Position numbers and translations under genes: made by a program
NCBI GenBank assembly: GCA_964449325.1
Contig: CAYUYJ010000005.1
Coordinates: forward strand, 89,260 to 153,259
DNA length: 64,000 nucleotides
Origin: RGIG3002 sp964449325
Lineage (GTDB): Bacteria; Bacillota; Clostridia; Lachnospirales; Lachnospiraceae
Reading direction: 5' to 3'
Notes under the pieces: generated by a model
What the model was told of the DNA's origin: nothing
Seen by the model: only the letters and a program-made list of their open reading frames with translations
Database searches by the model: none
Part shown: positions 1 to 8,305 of the stretch, piece after piece
How the letters are laid out: each line of letters opens with the position of its first letter
Numbering within the stretch: position 1 is the first letter of the stretch

Positions 1-996
1 ACAGCAGGAGAGATGACGACAGAAACAGAGGTGGAAACAAAGGCAGGAGTAATAGAGCAGGGGAAAGAGACAATACCTGTTCCCGGGAAAGAAGGGGCAG
101 AGCAAACCACAGCGAAAGAAGCATTACAGGATGGAAAGGCTTCTTTAACACAGATGGCGGAAGTAGGGATAGGAGAAGGCTCGGAAAAGGAAGTTCTGAA
201 TGCAGCAGAGAAAGAAACCTTTCTCTCTCTGTTGAGAGAAATCGGAGCGGATTCCAAAACGGTACAGGCATTTCAAAACGGACAGTTGAATGGAAAGCAG
301 CTGGCAGCACTTTTGCAGACACAACATTTGGGAGGAGAGCAGCTTGCTAAACTTTTTTCTTCCAAAGAATTTGGAAAGCTGTTGCAAAATGAGATGGTAA
401 ATCAACTTCTTTTAAGACCGGAACAGGTCAGTAAGGAAGAAGTAGAGGAATATTATACGAATTTCAAAAATCAGACCTCAAAGCTTTTACAGTTATTGGA
501 AAGTACGGGAAGAGGAGATTCGCCGGCGGCAAAAACGTTGCAGAATATGAACAGGAATGTGGATTTTCTGAATCAATTGAACCAGATGTATTCTTACGTG
601 CAGCTTCCTTTGAAAATGACAAGGGATACAGCGCATGGAGATTTATATGTATATACCAATAAAAAGAATCTTGCAAAAAAGGACGGAAATGTAAGTGCCC
701 TGTTACATTTGGATATGCCTCATTTGGGAATGCTGGATGTGTATGTTGCAATGCAGGAGGAACGGGTGAGTACAAAATTTTATTTGCAGGATGAGTCGGT
801 TATGGACTTTTTGGAACAGCATATGGAACTTTTGACAAAGCGTTTGGAACAAAAAGGGTATCAGACAAGTGCACAGGTGGTACTGCGGGAACAGACAGAA
901 GAAAAAACAACAGTTATGGAAGAAATTCTAAAGCAGGAGAAGAATGTACCGGAAATGATGAAAATCGGTATGCGTTCTTTTGATGTACGTGCCTAA
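1..996 (+). CDS. FliK-like flagellar hook-length control protein, 5' end cut by window
   Basis: The frame is open to base 1. The first ATG (base 13) has its purine-rich stretch too close to act as a Shine-Dalgarno site, so the true start probably lies upstream. The visible part is 331 residues. The N-terminal third is low-complexity, rich in Glu, Lys, Ala and Gln. The C-terminal region (about 215-300) has the look of the FliK C-terminal domain: LHLDMPHLGMLDVYV, then a stretch ending near KGYQTSAQVVL. In flagellar systems FliK measures hook length and triggers the FlhB export switch. The next gene is an FlhB C-terminal domain, which supports the call. No other flagellar gene is in the window, so the role may not be flagellar. 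Family call by inspection only. Confidence 0.6.
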   Translation, partial: TAGEMTTETEVETKAGVIEQGKETIPVPGKEGAEQTTAKEALQDGKASLTQMAEVGIGEGSEKEVLNAAEKETFLSLLREIGADSKTVQAFQNGQLNGKQLAALLQTQHLGGEQLAKLFSSKEFGKLLQNEMVNQLLLRPEQVSKEEVEEYYTNFKNQTSKLLQLLESTGRGDSPAAKTLQNMNRNVDFLNQLNQMYSYVQLPLKMTRDTAHGDLYVYTNKKNLAKKDGNVSALLHLDMPHLGMLDVYVAMQEERVSTKFYLQDESVMDFLEQHMELLTKRLEQKGYQTSAQVVLREQTEEKTTVMEEILKQEKNVPEMMKIGMRSFDVRA

Positions 997-1014
997 AAGG
1001 AAGAAGGAGCAGTA

Positions 1015-1308
1015 ATGAAGGAGAAGGAAACAGAAAAGCAAAAGCCAAAACAGGCGATTGCATTGGAGTATAGTCCCGACGAAGAAGCACCGAAGGTCAT
1101 TGCAACCGGAAAAGGGCAGCTGGCGGAGAGAATTATTGAACGGGCAAAGGAAGCACAGGTACCCGTACACAGAGACGACAAGCTGGCAGATACACTTTCC
1201 CGGTTGGAAATCGGAGATGCCATACCACCTGAGTTGTATGAGGTGGTTGCTGAAATTCTAGTCTTTGTGGATGCTATGGACAAGATTAAAGGTAAAGTGA
1301 TGAAATAA
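1015..1308 (+). CDS. FlhB C-terminal-domain (EscU/YscU export-switch) protein
   Basis: A 97-residue protein starting at ATG 1015 after an AAGGAGC-type ribosome site, 18 bp behind the FliK-like gene. Residues about 12-90 follow the cytoplasmic C-terminal domain of FlhB: AIALEYSPDEEAPKVIA, GKGQLAERI, then EIGDAIPPELYEVVAEIL. The membrane part of FlhB is absent, and so is the NPTH autocleavage motif; the protein begins about where the cleaved fragment would. Stand-alone FlhB C-terminal domains are known beside FliK-like genes in Firmicutes. A role as an export-switch partner is an inference from that pairing. Confidence 0.75.
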   Translation: MKEKETEKQKPKQAIALEYSPDEEAPKVIATGKGQLAERIIERAKEAQVPVHRDDKLADTLSRLEIGDAIPPELYEVVAEILVFVDAMDKIKGKVMK

Positions 1309-1370
1309 GTTAAAAACGGTTGGATTTATGCCCGGAGAGTGTTTGGGGACAGGGAAAAGGAGCATAAGTC

Positions 1371-1718
1371 ATGAATAATCGTACAACGGGAACAGAAAAG
1401 GAACAGCTTGCAGCCGCATTTTTACAAAAGCAGGGAATGCGGATTGTGGAGACTAATTACCGATGTAGACAGGGAGAAGTGGATATTATTGGTTTTCACA
1501 AGGGATATTTGACCTTTGTGGAGGTGAAATACAGGAAGAATGAACGACGGGGATTTCCGGAGGAGGCAGTACATAAGGAAAAACAGAAGCGGATTATAAG
1601 TTGTGCAAGGGTTTACAGCTATTTAAAGGGTTTTGGTACGGATTGCCCGATGCGATTTGATGTGGTAGCAATCTGCGGGACTCACATACATTGGTATCAA
1701 AATGCTTTTTGGCAATAA
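1371..1718 (+). CDS. YraN family endonuclease-like protein (UPF0102)
   Basis: A 115-residue protein starting at ATG 1371 behind AAAGGAG. It has the YraN pattern: an N-terminal GTEKEQLAAAFL helix, then NYRCRQGEVDIIGF and TFVEVKYRKN. The E-x-D and E-V-K residues match the restriction-endonuclease-like core of the family. YraN proteins are widespread and usually annotated as putative Holliday-junction-resolvase-related nucleases; the exact substrate is not settled. Length is normal for the family. It lies in the same direction as its neighbours with short spacing, consistent with one transcript from the FliK-like gene to PgeF. Confidence 0.88.
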   Translation: MNNRTTGTEKEQLAAAFLQKQGMRIVETNYRCRQGEVDIIGFHKGYLTFVEVKYRKNERRGFPEEAVHKEKQKRIISCARVYSYLKGFGTDCPMRFDVVAICGTHIHWYQNAFWQ

Positions 1719-1741
1719 ATAAGTAATAACGGAGGCAGAAC

Positions 1742-2584
1742 ATGAAAAGATACGGAGACAGGGTGGTGTTGGAGGAAAAAGAAAAAAACGGCGTAAAGTT
1801 TTTAAGCTTTCCGGCATTGGAAAAGACAGGTGTGGTAAGACAGCTTTTTTCCACCAGAGCAGGCGGTGTCAGTGAAGGAATTTTTGCCTCCATGAATTTG
1901 AGCTTTACCAGAGGAGACAACAGGGAACATGTGCTGGAAAACTATAGAAGAATTGCAGGGGTACTTGATTGCAGCCTGACGGATTTTGTCTGCACCGACC
2001 AGACTCATACTACCAATATACGGGTAACAGGCAGAGAAGACGGCGGAAAAGGAGTAGTAAGAGAGAAGGATTATGCGGATGTGGACGGGCTGATTACAAA
2101 TGAAAAGGGAATTGTACTTGCTACCTTTTATGCAGATTGTGTTCCGTTGTATTTTGTGGATCCGGTAAAAAATGCAATCGGACTTTCCCATTCCGGATGG
2201 CGTGGAACCGTAAACCGTATGGGGGCAAAGACGATACGGAAAATGACAGAGGTGTACGGCAGCAATCCGGAGGATTTGTTTACTGCAATCGGTCCATCCA
2301 TCTGTATGTCCTGTTATGAAGTAGGCAGTGAAGTGGCGGAGGAGTTTGTAAAGGCATTTCCAAAGGCAGAGGAACAGAAAGAGATTCTGAAAAAGAAAGA
2401 AAACGGCAAGTATCTGCTGAATCTTCAAAAAGCCAATTACCTGATTATGCGGGAGGCAGGCATAAAGGCCGACCATATTTTCGTAACGGATATTTGTACC
2501 TGTTGTAACGGGGAGGAACTGTTTTCCCACAGATACAGTCAGGGAAAGAGAGGAAATTTAGGTGCTTTTTTAGGACTTATTTAG
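1742..2584 (+). CDS. pgeF: Peptidoglycan editing factor PgeF / YfiH-type multicopper polyphenol oxidase fold
   Basis: A 280-residue protein starting at ATG 1742 behind ggaggcag. It carries the Cu-oxidase_4 (DUF152) signature: FSTRAGGVSEG near residue 36, DQTHTTNIRV, TFYADCVPLYF, then GLSHSGWRGTVNRM and AIGPSICMSCYEVG. The conserved His and Cys residues in these motifs form the metal site of the family. E. coli YfiH (PgeF) keeps misincorporated L-Ser out of muropeptides, and other members have purine nucleoside phosphorylase or laccase-like activity. Length is typical. It is 23 bp behind yraN and 15 bp ahead of a DUF6472-type gene. Confidence 0.88.
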   Translation: MKRYGDRVVLEEKEKNGVKFLSFPALEKTGVVRQLFSTRAGGVSEGIFASMNLSFTRGDNREHVLENYRRIAGVLDCSLTDFVCTDQTHTTNIRVTGREDGGKGVVREKDYADVDGLITNEKGIVLATFYADCVPLYFVDPVKNAIGLSHSGWRGTVNRMGAKTIRKMTEVYGSNPEDLFTAIGPSICMSCYEVGSEVAEEFVKAFPKAEEQKEILKKKENGKYLLNLQKANYLIMREAGIKADHIFVTDICTCCNGEELFSHRYSQGKRGNLGAFLGLI

Positions 2585-2599
2585 GAGGGACATGTAAAA

Positions 2600-2776
2600 A
2601 TGGGAGCAAGCTGTGAGAATTGTATAAATTATATTTACGATGAAGATTATGAATGTTATACTTGTCTTGTAAATCTGGATGAAGATGAAATGGGAAGATT
2701 TTTGCAAAATACTTTTGACAATTGTCCGTATTTCAGACTGGATGATGAATATGCGGTAGTGAGAAAGCAGATTTAA
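2600..2776 (+). CDS. Small Cys-rich DUF6472-like protein
   Basis: A 58-residue protein behind TTAGGAGGG. It starts MGASCENCINYIYDEDYECY and has CxxC pairs near residues 5-8 and 19-22 plus a further Cys in DNCPYF. The acidic, Cys-bearing layout resembles the small DUF6472 family of Lachnospiraceae. The cysteines suggest metal binding, but no function is known to me. It fills the gap between pgeF and the TPR/DUF4037 gene. Confidence 0.65.
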   Translation: MGASCENCINYIYDEDYECYTCLVNLDEDEMGRFLQNTFDNCPYFRLDDEYAVVRKQI

Positions 2777-2796
2777 TATGGAAGGTAGCTACGGTT

Positions 2797-5109
2797 ATGA
2801 AAATAGAAGAGGTTTTACAGAGGCTGGATTATTTATTTGAAACAAACCGTATGGATGAGGTAGAGGATTTCCTGAGCGGAAAATTAGAAGAAGCGATGGA
2901 GGAGGAAGATACCTCCTCGGTCATTACTATTGTGAATGAAATGATTGGATTTTTCCGTGACACAGGTCAGGATGAAAAGTCCATTGCTTATAGCAGACAG
3001 ATTCTTTCCCTGATGGAAAAATTAGGGATGGAAGGAACGGTTCCCTATGCCACCACGCTTCTGAATGCCGCTAATGCCTATCGCGCAGCGGGACTTTTAG
3101 AGGATTCTCTGGCGTGTTATAAGAAAGTATATCCTATTTATGAGGAACAACTGGATAAAGAAGATTTCCGGTTTGCAAGTTTAGAGAATAATCTAAGCCT
3201 TTTGTATCAGGAAATGGAAGATTTTGAAAAGGCAGTGGAGAGTCTGGAAAAAGCGCTTGCCATTGTAAAAAAATATCCGGAAGCGCAATTTGAACTGGCG
3301 GTTACTTATGCGAATCTTGGCACCTCTCTGCTTAAGCTGAACAGGGAACAGGAAGCAAAAGAACGGTTGCAGGAGGCACTCAGACTGTTTGAAGCCATGA
3401 AGCTGAAAGATTCCCATTACTGTGCAGCACTAGCCTCTATGGGCGAAGTGCTGTTTCGACAAAGAGAATATGAAAAAGCAGCACAATGTTATGAAAATAC
3501 GCTTGCTCTATTGGAAGTGAATACGGGAAAAACAAAAAGCTATGAGAGAATTAAGGAAAGTCTTTCCCTTGTATATGAAAGATGGGGAAGAAAAAAAGAG
3601 GATAAAGGACTTGCCTTAAGTGAACAATTTTATTTGGAATACGGTGCACCGATGATTCACGAAAAATTTCCGGAGTATGAAGAAAAAATTGCAGTTGGAC
3701 TTGTGGGTGAAGGATCGGAATGCTTTGGTTTTGATGATACTTTTTCCAAAGACCATGATTTCGGACCGGGATTTTGTATGTGGGTCACAAAGGAAACTTA
3801 TGAGAAGATAGGGGCACAGTTGCAGGCAGAATACGAAAAACTACCCAAAGTTTTCAAGGGAGTGGAACGAAAGACTACCGTTCAGGGAAAACATCGTTGC
3901 AGAGTCTGGGTAATTGAAGAATTTTATCAGTATTTTTTAGGAATTCCAAGGGTGCCTGACACAGAACAGGAATGGCTCTTTGCAGAAGAGGAAATGCTTG
4001 CGGAGGCAGTAAACGGAAGAGTATTTAAGGATGGAGAAGGACGCTTTAGTGCTTTTAGAAAAGCATTGATGGAGTATTATCCCGATGGAGTATGGAAAAA
4101 GAAAATTGCACAGGAAATGGCGCTTTTTTCCCAGACAGGGCAATATAATTATTTTCGGATGTTGGAACGAAAAGACAGACTGGCGGCATCCATAGCATTG
4201 AATCGTTTTGCGGAGCATGCCATGAAGCTTGCCTATCTTCTGAATCGGAAATATGCCCCTTATTATAAATGGTTAAGTCGCGGAATGAAGTATTTTACCA
4301 GACTCTCGGATGTGCATGATATGTTGGAGGAACTGTTATTGTTGGCGGCAGAGGACAGGCAGGAGGAATGCAGGACTTTGATAGAGCGGATGGCAGGAAG
4401 ATTTTTGGAAGAACTGAAGGTGGAAGGGCTTGTGGAAGGAGAAGATACGTACTTGGAGCATTATGCGGGACAAATTGCACAGAGTGTACAAAATGCGAGC
4501 AAAACAAAAGAGGAATATGTTGAGGAAATCGTAAAACTGGAGTGGGAAGCTTTTGATAAGGTGGAAAATGAAGGAGGCAGGGCGAGTTGCCAGAATAATA
4601 TCGGAACCTTTTCCATTATGAGAAAAAGTCAGTATCTTGCATGGACGGAAGCGATGCTTGCACAGTATCTGGCAGATTTTAGGGAAGCGATGGGAAGAGG
4701 CTGGAATCCGATTACGGAAAAATACGCCAGAATGATGGAAAGTACGGCACCGGACAAATATCGGGAACTGGAGAATAGTCTGCCGCCTGTTTCGGAAGAA
4801 AAAAGAGCAATTATGGAGGAGATTATTAAAATACAGGTGGGCTGGATGGAAGAGTTTGCAGAGCAATATCCGAAAATGGCAGGTAATGCAAGAACAATTC
4901 ACACCTATGAAGACAGTGAGTTTGATACTTCTTATGAAACCTATCTGCGTGGAGAAATGGGAACGTATTCGGATGACATGCTGATGCTCTATGGAAGATT
5001 TGTTGCAGGGCTTGCAGGAGAAGGGAAAAATCTGGCAAAAATGATTATGACCAATACGGCACTGCTTTACGGATATGATTCTTTGGAAGCAGCAGAAAAA
5101 GCATTATAA
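2797..5109 (+). CDS. TPR-repeat protein with C-terminal DUF4037 nucleotidyltransferase-like domain
   Basis: A 770-residue protein starting at ATG 2797. Residues about 1-270 are tandem TPR-like helical hairpins (for example ATTLLNAANAYRAAGLLEDS and FASLENNLSLLYQEMEDFEK). After residue 300 comes GSECFGFDDTFSKDHDFGPG; the S-x-DHD pattern resembles the nucleotidyltransferase-like core of DUF4037. The rest is helical. The substrate is unknown. The TPR part suggests protein partners. It is followed 30 bp later by a 51-residue helical protein and then spoIVA, but nothing in the sequence proves a sporulation role. Confidence 0.75.
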   Translation: MKIEEVLQRLDYLFETNRMDEVEDFLSGKLEEAMEEEDTSSVITIVNEMIGFFRDTGQDEKSIAYSRQILSLMEKLGMEGTVPYATTLLNAANAYRAAGLLEDSLACYKKVYPIYEEQLDKEDFRFASLENNLSLLYQEMEDFEKAVESLEKALAIVKKYPEAQFELAVTYANLGTSLLKLNREQEAKERLQEALRLFEAMKLKDSHYCAALASMGEVLFRQREYEKAAQCYENTLALLEVNTGKTKSYERIKESLSLVYERWGRKKEDKGLALSEQFYLEYGAPMIHEKFPEYEEKIAVGLVGEGSECFGFDDTFSKDHDFGPGFCMWVTKETYEKIGAQLQAEYEKLPKVFKGVERKTTVQGKHRCRVWVIEEFYQYFLGIPRVPDTEQEWLFAEEEMLAEAVNGRVFKDGEGRFSAFRKALMEYYPDGVWKKKIAQEMALFSQTGQYNYFRMLERKDRLAASIALNRFAEHAMKLAYLLNRKYAPYYKWLSRGMKYFTRLSDVHDMLEELLLLAAEDRQEECRTLIERMAGRFLEELKVEGLVEGEDTYLEHYAGQIAQSVQNASKTKEEYVEEIVKLEWEAFDKVENEGGRASCQNNIGTFSIMRKSQYLAWTEAMLAQYLADFREAMGRGWNPITEKYARMMESTAPDKYRELENSLPPVSEEKRAIMEEIIKIQVGWMEEFAEQYPKMAGNARTIHTYEDSEFDTSYETYLRGEMGTYSDDMLMLYGRFVAGLAGEGKNLAKMIMTNTALLYGYDSLEAAEKAL

Positions 5110-5139
5110 AAATATATATGATAAAGGAGAGAAAAGGTT

Positions 5140-5295
5140 ATGAAAAAAAATGAAATTATTGAAAGAGTGAATGAACTGGTACAGGAGAGACAAAATCTGA
5201 TTAAAGAGAGAGAGGAACTTATGAAGAGAGAGGAACTGTTGGTAAGCCAGTTGATGGAAATATCAAAAGAATTAGAACAGATGGAAGAAGATTAA
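5140..5295 (+). CDS. Small coiled-coil protein of unknown function
   Basis: A 51-residue protein starting at ATG 5140 behind AAAGGAGAGAAAAGG. Nearly the whole chain is charged and helical, with heptad-like spacing of hydrophobic residues (NELVQERQNLIKEREEL) and no Cys or Trp. It lies between the TPR/DUF4037 gene (30 bp) and spoIVA (89 bp), in the same direction. I do not recognise a family. Confidence 0.6.
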   Translation: MKKNEIIERVNELVQERQNLIKEREELMKREELLVSQLMEISKELEQMEED

Positions 5296-5384
5296 AGCAT
5301 AATCGGATGCCCTTTTTCATACAATGTATCACGGATGGTGAGAGGCTGAGTGTGAAGGCAAAGTGTGAAAGGAGCATCAAAGAT

Positions 5385-6857
5385 ATGGATAGTTTTAATT
5401 TATACAAGGATATAAAAGCACGGACAAACGGAGAAATTTATTTGGGAGTAGTAGGGCCTGTGAGGACAGGGAAATCTACCTTTATTAAGCGCTTTATGGA
5501 CGTTTTGGTACTTCCGGCCATGGAGGATGAAGCAGCAAAGAAACGAGCGGTGGATGAACTGCCTCAGAGTGCAGGCGGAAAGACCATCACCACAACAGAA
5601 CCCAAATTTATTCCTAAAGAAGCAGCCAACATCCGATTAGGAGCGGATGTGGAAGCGAAGGTGCGGCTGATTGATTGCGTGGGATATATGGTGGAAGGTG
5701 CTGCCGGACATATGGAAAATGAACAGGAACGGATGGTAAAGACACCGTGGTTTGAACAGGAAATCCCTTTTACACAGGCGGCGGGAATCGGTACGGATAA
5801 AGTCATTGCTGACCACTCCACGGTAGGTATTGTAGTCACCACGGACGGAAGCTTTGGGGAAATTACAAGAAAACAATATATGCCGGCAGAGGAAAAAACG
5901 ATAACGGCATTAAAGAAACTACATAAGCCTTTTTTGGTATTGTTAAATTCAGCGAAGCCTTATTCGGAAGAAACGAAAGGCCTGACGGCAGAAATGGAAG
6001 AAACCTATCAGGTAAAAGTGCTTCCGGTAAATTGCGAACAGTTGAAAAAAGAAGATATTCACTATATTATGGAGAGTATTTTGTATGAATTTCCGATTTC
6101 CATTATGGAATTCAACATTCCGAAATGGGTGGAGATGCTACCGAACACGAACCGCCTGAAAAGCGATATCCTTGATAAGGTAAAAATGCTGTTGAACGAA
6201 TTAAATACAATTCGTGACGTGTCTGAAAGAAATTATGACATGGACAGTGAGTATATTGACCAGTGTACACTGGAACAGATTAATCTTGCAGACGGTACAA
6301 TCGGATTTCGGATAGATGTGAAGGATTCTTTTTATTATGAAATGCTCAGTGAACTGGTTGGCGAGGAAATTAAAAGTGAATATCATATGATAAAAATGCT
6401 GCAGGATATGTCCAAAATGAAGCAGGAATATGTCAAGGTACAGCATGCCATGGAAGCCGTGCGTTATAAAGGGTATGGAGTAGTGACACCGGAAAGAGAC
6501 GAAATCCGGCTGGAAACACCGGAGGTGATACGTCACGGTAATAAGTTCGGAGTAAAGATTAAAGCCGACAGTCCTTCCATACATATGATACGTGCCAATA
6601 TTGAAACGGAGATTGCCCCTATTGTAGGAAGTGAAGCACAGGCAGAAGATTTGATTCGCTATATAAAAGAAGCGGAGAACAGTAATACCGGAATCTGGGA
6701 TACGAATATTTTCGGAAAAACCGTGGAACAGCTTGTTTATGACGGAATTACCGGCAAAATTAATGCAATCGGAGAGGAAAGTCAGGTAAAATTGCAGGAT
6801 ACAATGCAAAAAATTGTCAATGACAGTAATGGTGGGCTGGTTTGTATTATTATATAA
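5385..6857 (+). CDS. spoIVA: Stage IV sporulation protein A, spore-coat morphogenetic ATPase
   Basis: SpoIVA forms the ATP-driven basement layer of the spore coat on the forespore outer surface. The start chosen is ATG 5385 (MDSFNLYKDI), 10 bp after AAAGGAG; an earlier ATG at 5307 lacks the family N-terminus. The protein has 490 residues, close to the roughly 492 of B. subtilis SpoIVA. The P-loop GPVRTGKST is at about residues 24-32. PQSAGGKTITTTEPKF and LIDCVGYMVEGA follow. The C-terminus ends GGLVCIII, matching the conserved membrane-targeting tail. A strong terminator follows. No sigma-E promoter was identified with confidence. Confidence 0.97.
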   Translation: MDSFNLYKDIKARTNGEIYLGVVGPVRTGKSTFIKRFMDVLVLPAMEDEAAKKRAVDELPQSAGGKTITTTEPKFIPKEAANIRLGADVEAKVRLIDCVGYMVEGAAGHMENEQERMVKTPWFEQEIPFTQAAGIGTDKVIADHSTVGIVVTTDGSFGEITRKQYMPAEEKTITALKKLHKPFLVLLNSAKPYSEETKGLTAEMEETYQVKVLPVNCEQLKKEDIHYIMESILYEFPISIMEFNIPKWVEMLPNTNRLKSDILDKVKMLLNELNTIRDVSERNYDMDSEYIDQCTLEQINLADGTIGFRIDVKDSFYYEMLSELVGEEIKSEYHMIKMLQDMSKMKQEYVKVQHAMEAVRYKGYGVVTPERDEIRLETPEVIRHGNKFGVKIKADSPSIHMIRANIETEIAPIVGSEAQAEDLIRYIKEAENSNTGIWDTNIFGKTVEQLVYDGITGKINAIGEESQVKLQDTMQKIVNDSNGGLVCIII

Positions 6858-6880
6858 ATTATCGCAGGAGCGAGGAAAAG

Positions 6881-6915
6881 GGACAAAAGCATTGCTTTTG
6901 TCCTTGATTTTTTTT
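6881..6915 (+). terminator. Rho-independent terminator of spoIVA
   Basis: A 10-bp perfect stem (GGACAAAAGC / GCTTTTGTCC) with a 3-base loop at 6881-6903 is followed by TTGATTTTTTTT. It starts 24 bp after the spoIVA stop and precedes the purine nucleoside phosphorylase gene. Confidence 0.9.
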
Positions 6916-6962
6916 ATAATAAAAGGCAGTGATGTAAAAAAAATAAGGGGAAGGTGAAAAAA

Positions 6963-7814
6963 ATGAATCCGATTTATGAGAAATTGCAAAACTGTTTAAA
7001 AAGTGTAAGGGAAAAAACGGAATTTGTTCCGAAGGTGGCAATCGTGCTCGGTTCGGGTCTTGGTGATTATGCGGATGATATTCAGGTGGAGCAGGAACTG
7101 GAATACGGAGAAATTGAAGGATTTCCGGTTTCCACAGTACCGGGACATGCAGGAAAGTTTATTTTTGGCTATATCGGCCAGGTGCCTGTTGTCTGCATGA
7201 AAGGAAGGGTACATTTTTATGAGGGGTATCCTATTTCGGATGTGGTACTTCCCATTCGCCTCATGAAACTGATGGGCGCGGAAATTTTGTTCTTAACCAA
7301 TGCTTCCGGAGGGGTAAATAAAAACTTCAAGGCGGGAGACTTTATGCTGATTACCGACCATATTTCCTGTTTTGCACCGAACCCGTTAATCGGTGCAAAT
7401 ATGGAAGAGTTGGGAACAAGATTCCCGGATATGAGTGAGGTTTATGATAAAGAACTGGCAGAAATCATTCGGAAAAGTGCAAAAGAAGCAGGAGTTATTT
7501 TGCAGGAGGGTGTGTATACACAGCTTACCGGTCCTTCTTTTGAATCACCGGCAGAAATCCGAATGCTTCGTACCCTTGGAACGGATGCGGTAGGCATGAG
7601 TACGGTTGTGGAGGCAATCGCGGCAAATCATTGCGGTATGCGGATTTGTGGTATTTCCTGCGTGTGCAATCCGGGGGCCGGAATGACGGAAAATCCGTTG
7701 TCCCATAAGGAGGTACAGGAGGCAGCGGATAAGGCAGCACCTTTATTTAAGAAGCTGATGACAACAGCAGTAATAAATTTTCAAAAAGTAATTTGTGAAG
7801 ATGAGCAGTCGTAG
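6963..7814 (+). CDS. Purine-nucleoside phosphorylase (inosine/guanosine type, class II NP)
   Basis: This enzyme phosphorolyses purine nucleosides to base and ribose-1-phosphate. ATG 6963 is preferred over GTG 6954, because GTG overlaps the ribosome site AGGGGAAGG; this gives 283 residues. Family motifs are present: VLGSGLGDYAD near the N-terminus, VPGHAGKF, MKGRVHFYEGY, LTNASGGVN, and the substrate-site block LTGPSFESPAEIRMLR followed by DAVGMSTVVEAI. Its neighbours are cytidine deaminase, an adenosine-type deaminase and a nucleobase permease, so it belongs to a salvage group. Confidence 0.93.
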   Translation: MNPIYEKLQNCLKSVREKTEFVPKVAIVLGSGLGDYADDIQVEQELEYGEIEGFPVSTVPGHAGKFIFGYIGQVPVVCMKGRVHFYEGYPISDVVLPIRLMKLMGAEILFLTNASGGVNKNFKAGDFMLITDHISCFAPNPLIGANMEELGTRFPDMSEVYDKELAEIIRKSAKEAGVILQEGVYTQLTGPSFESPAEIRMLRTLGTDAVGMSTVVEAIAANHCGMRICGISCVCNPGAGMTENPLSHKEVQEAADKAAPLFKKLMTTAVINFQKVICEDEQS

Positions 7815-7863
7815 CAGGTAAAAGCATTGAGAGAAGAAGTATAGGAAAAAGAAGGAAAATTTG

Positions 7864-8274
7864 ATGGATGATAAAGAATTGGTGAAAGCAGCACTTTTAG
7901 CAAGAACATATTCCTATTCTCCCTATTCCGGTTATCAGGTGGGAGCTGCACTTTTGGGAGCGAACGGTAAAGTATATACCGGATGCAACGTGGAAAATGC
8001 AGCTTATACACCAACCAATTGTGCGGAACGGACAGCTTTTTTTAAGGCGGTAAGTGAAGGAGTCAGAAGCTTTCAAAAGATTGCAATTGCAGGTAGCCCC
8101 GAGGGGGAAGTGACCCAGTATGCGACCCCTTGCGGAGTATGCAGACAGGTCATGACAGAATTTTGTAATCCGCAGGAGTTTCAGATTATTGTAGCAAAAT
8201 CGGAGACGGATTACAAAGTTTTTTATCTGCGGGAATTACTGCCGGAAGGCTTTGGACCGGAAAATGTAAAATAG
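7864..8274 (+). CDS. cdd: Cytidine deaminase
   Basis: It deaminates cytidine and deoxycytidine to uridine forms in pyrimidine salvage. ATG 7864 is chosen over TTG 7861, since AAGGAAAA lies at the right distance; this gives 136 residues, the normal size for the tetrameric homologues. The zinc site is clear: CNVENAAYTPTNCAERTA supplies the first Cys and the catalytic Glu, and TPCGVCRQV supplies the other two Cys. It sits 49 bp after the purine-nucleoside phosphorylase. Confidence 0.96.
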   Translation: MDDKELVKAALLARTYSYSPYSGYQVGAALLGANGKVYTGCNVENAAYTPTNCAERTAFFKAVSEGVRSFQKIAIAGSPEGEVTQYATPCGVCRQVMTEFCNPQEFQIIVAKSETDYKVFYLRELLPEGFGPENVK

Positions 8275-8305
8275 AGCAGTGAAGGAGCAGAAAGGGGTGC
8301 GGCGT

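Noticed and set aside
1802..2530. A 242-residue minus-strand frame opposite pgeF
   Set aside because: It is fully antisense to a clear PgeF gene, with no family motif or ribosome site.
6201..6989. A 262-residue minus-strand frame opposite spoIVA
   Set aside because: It is antisense to the conserved SpoIVA C-terminus and spans the spoIVA terminator.
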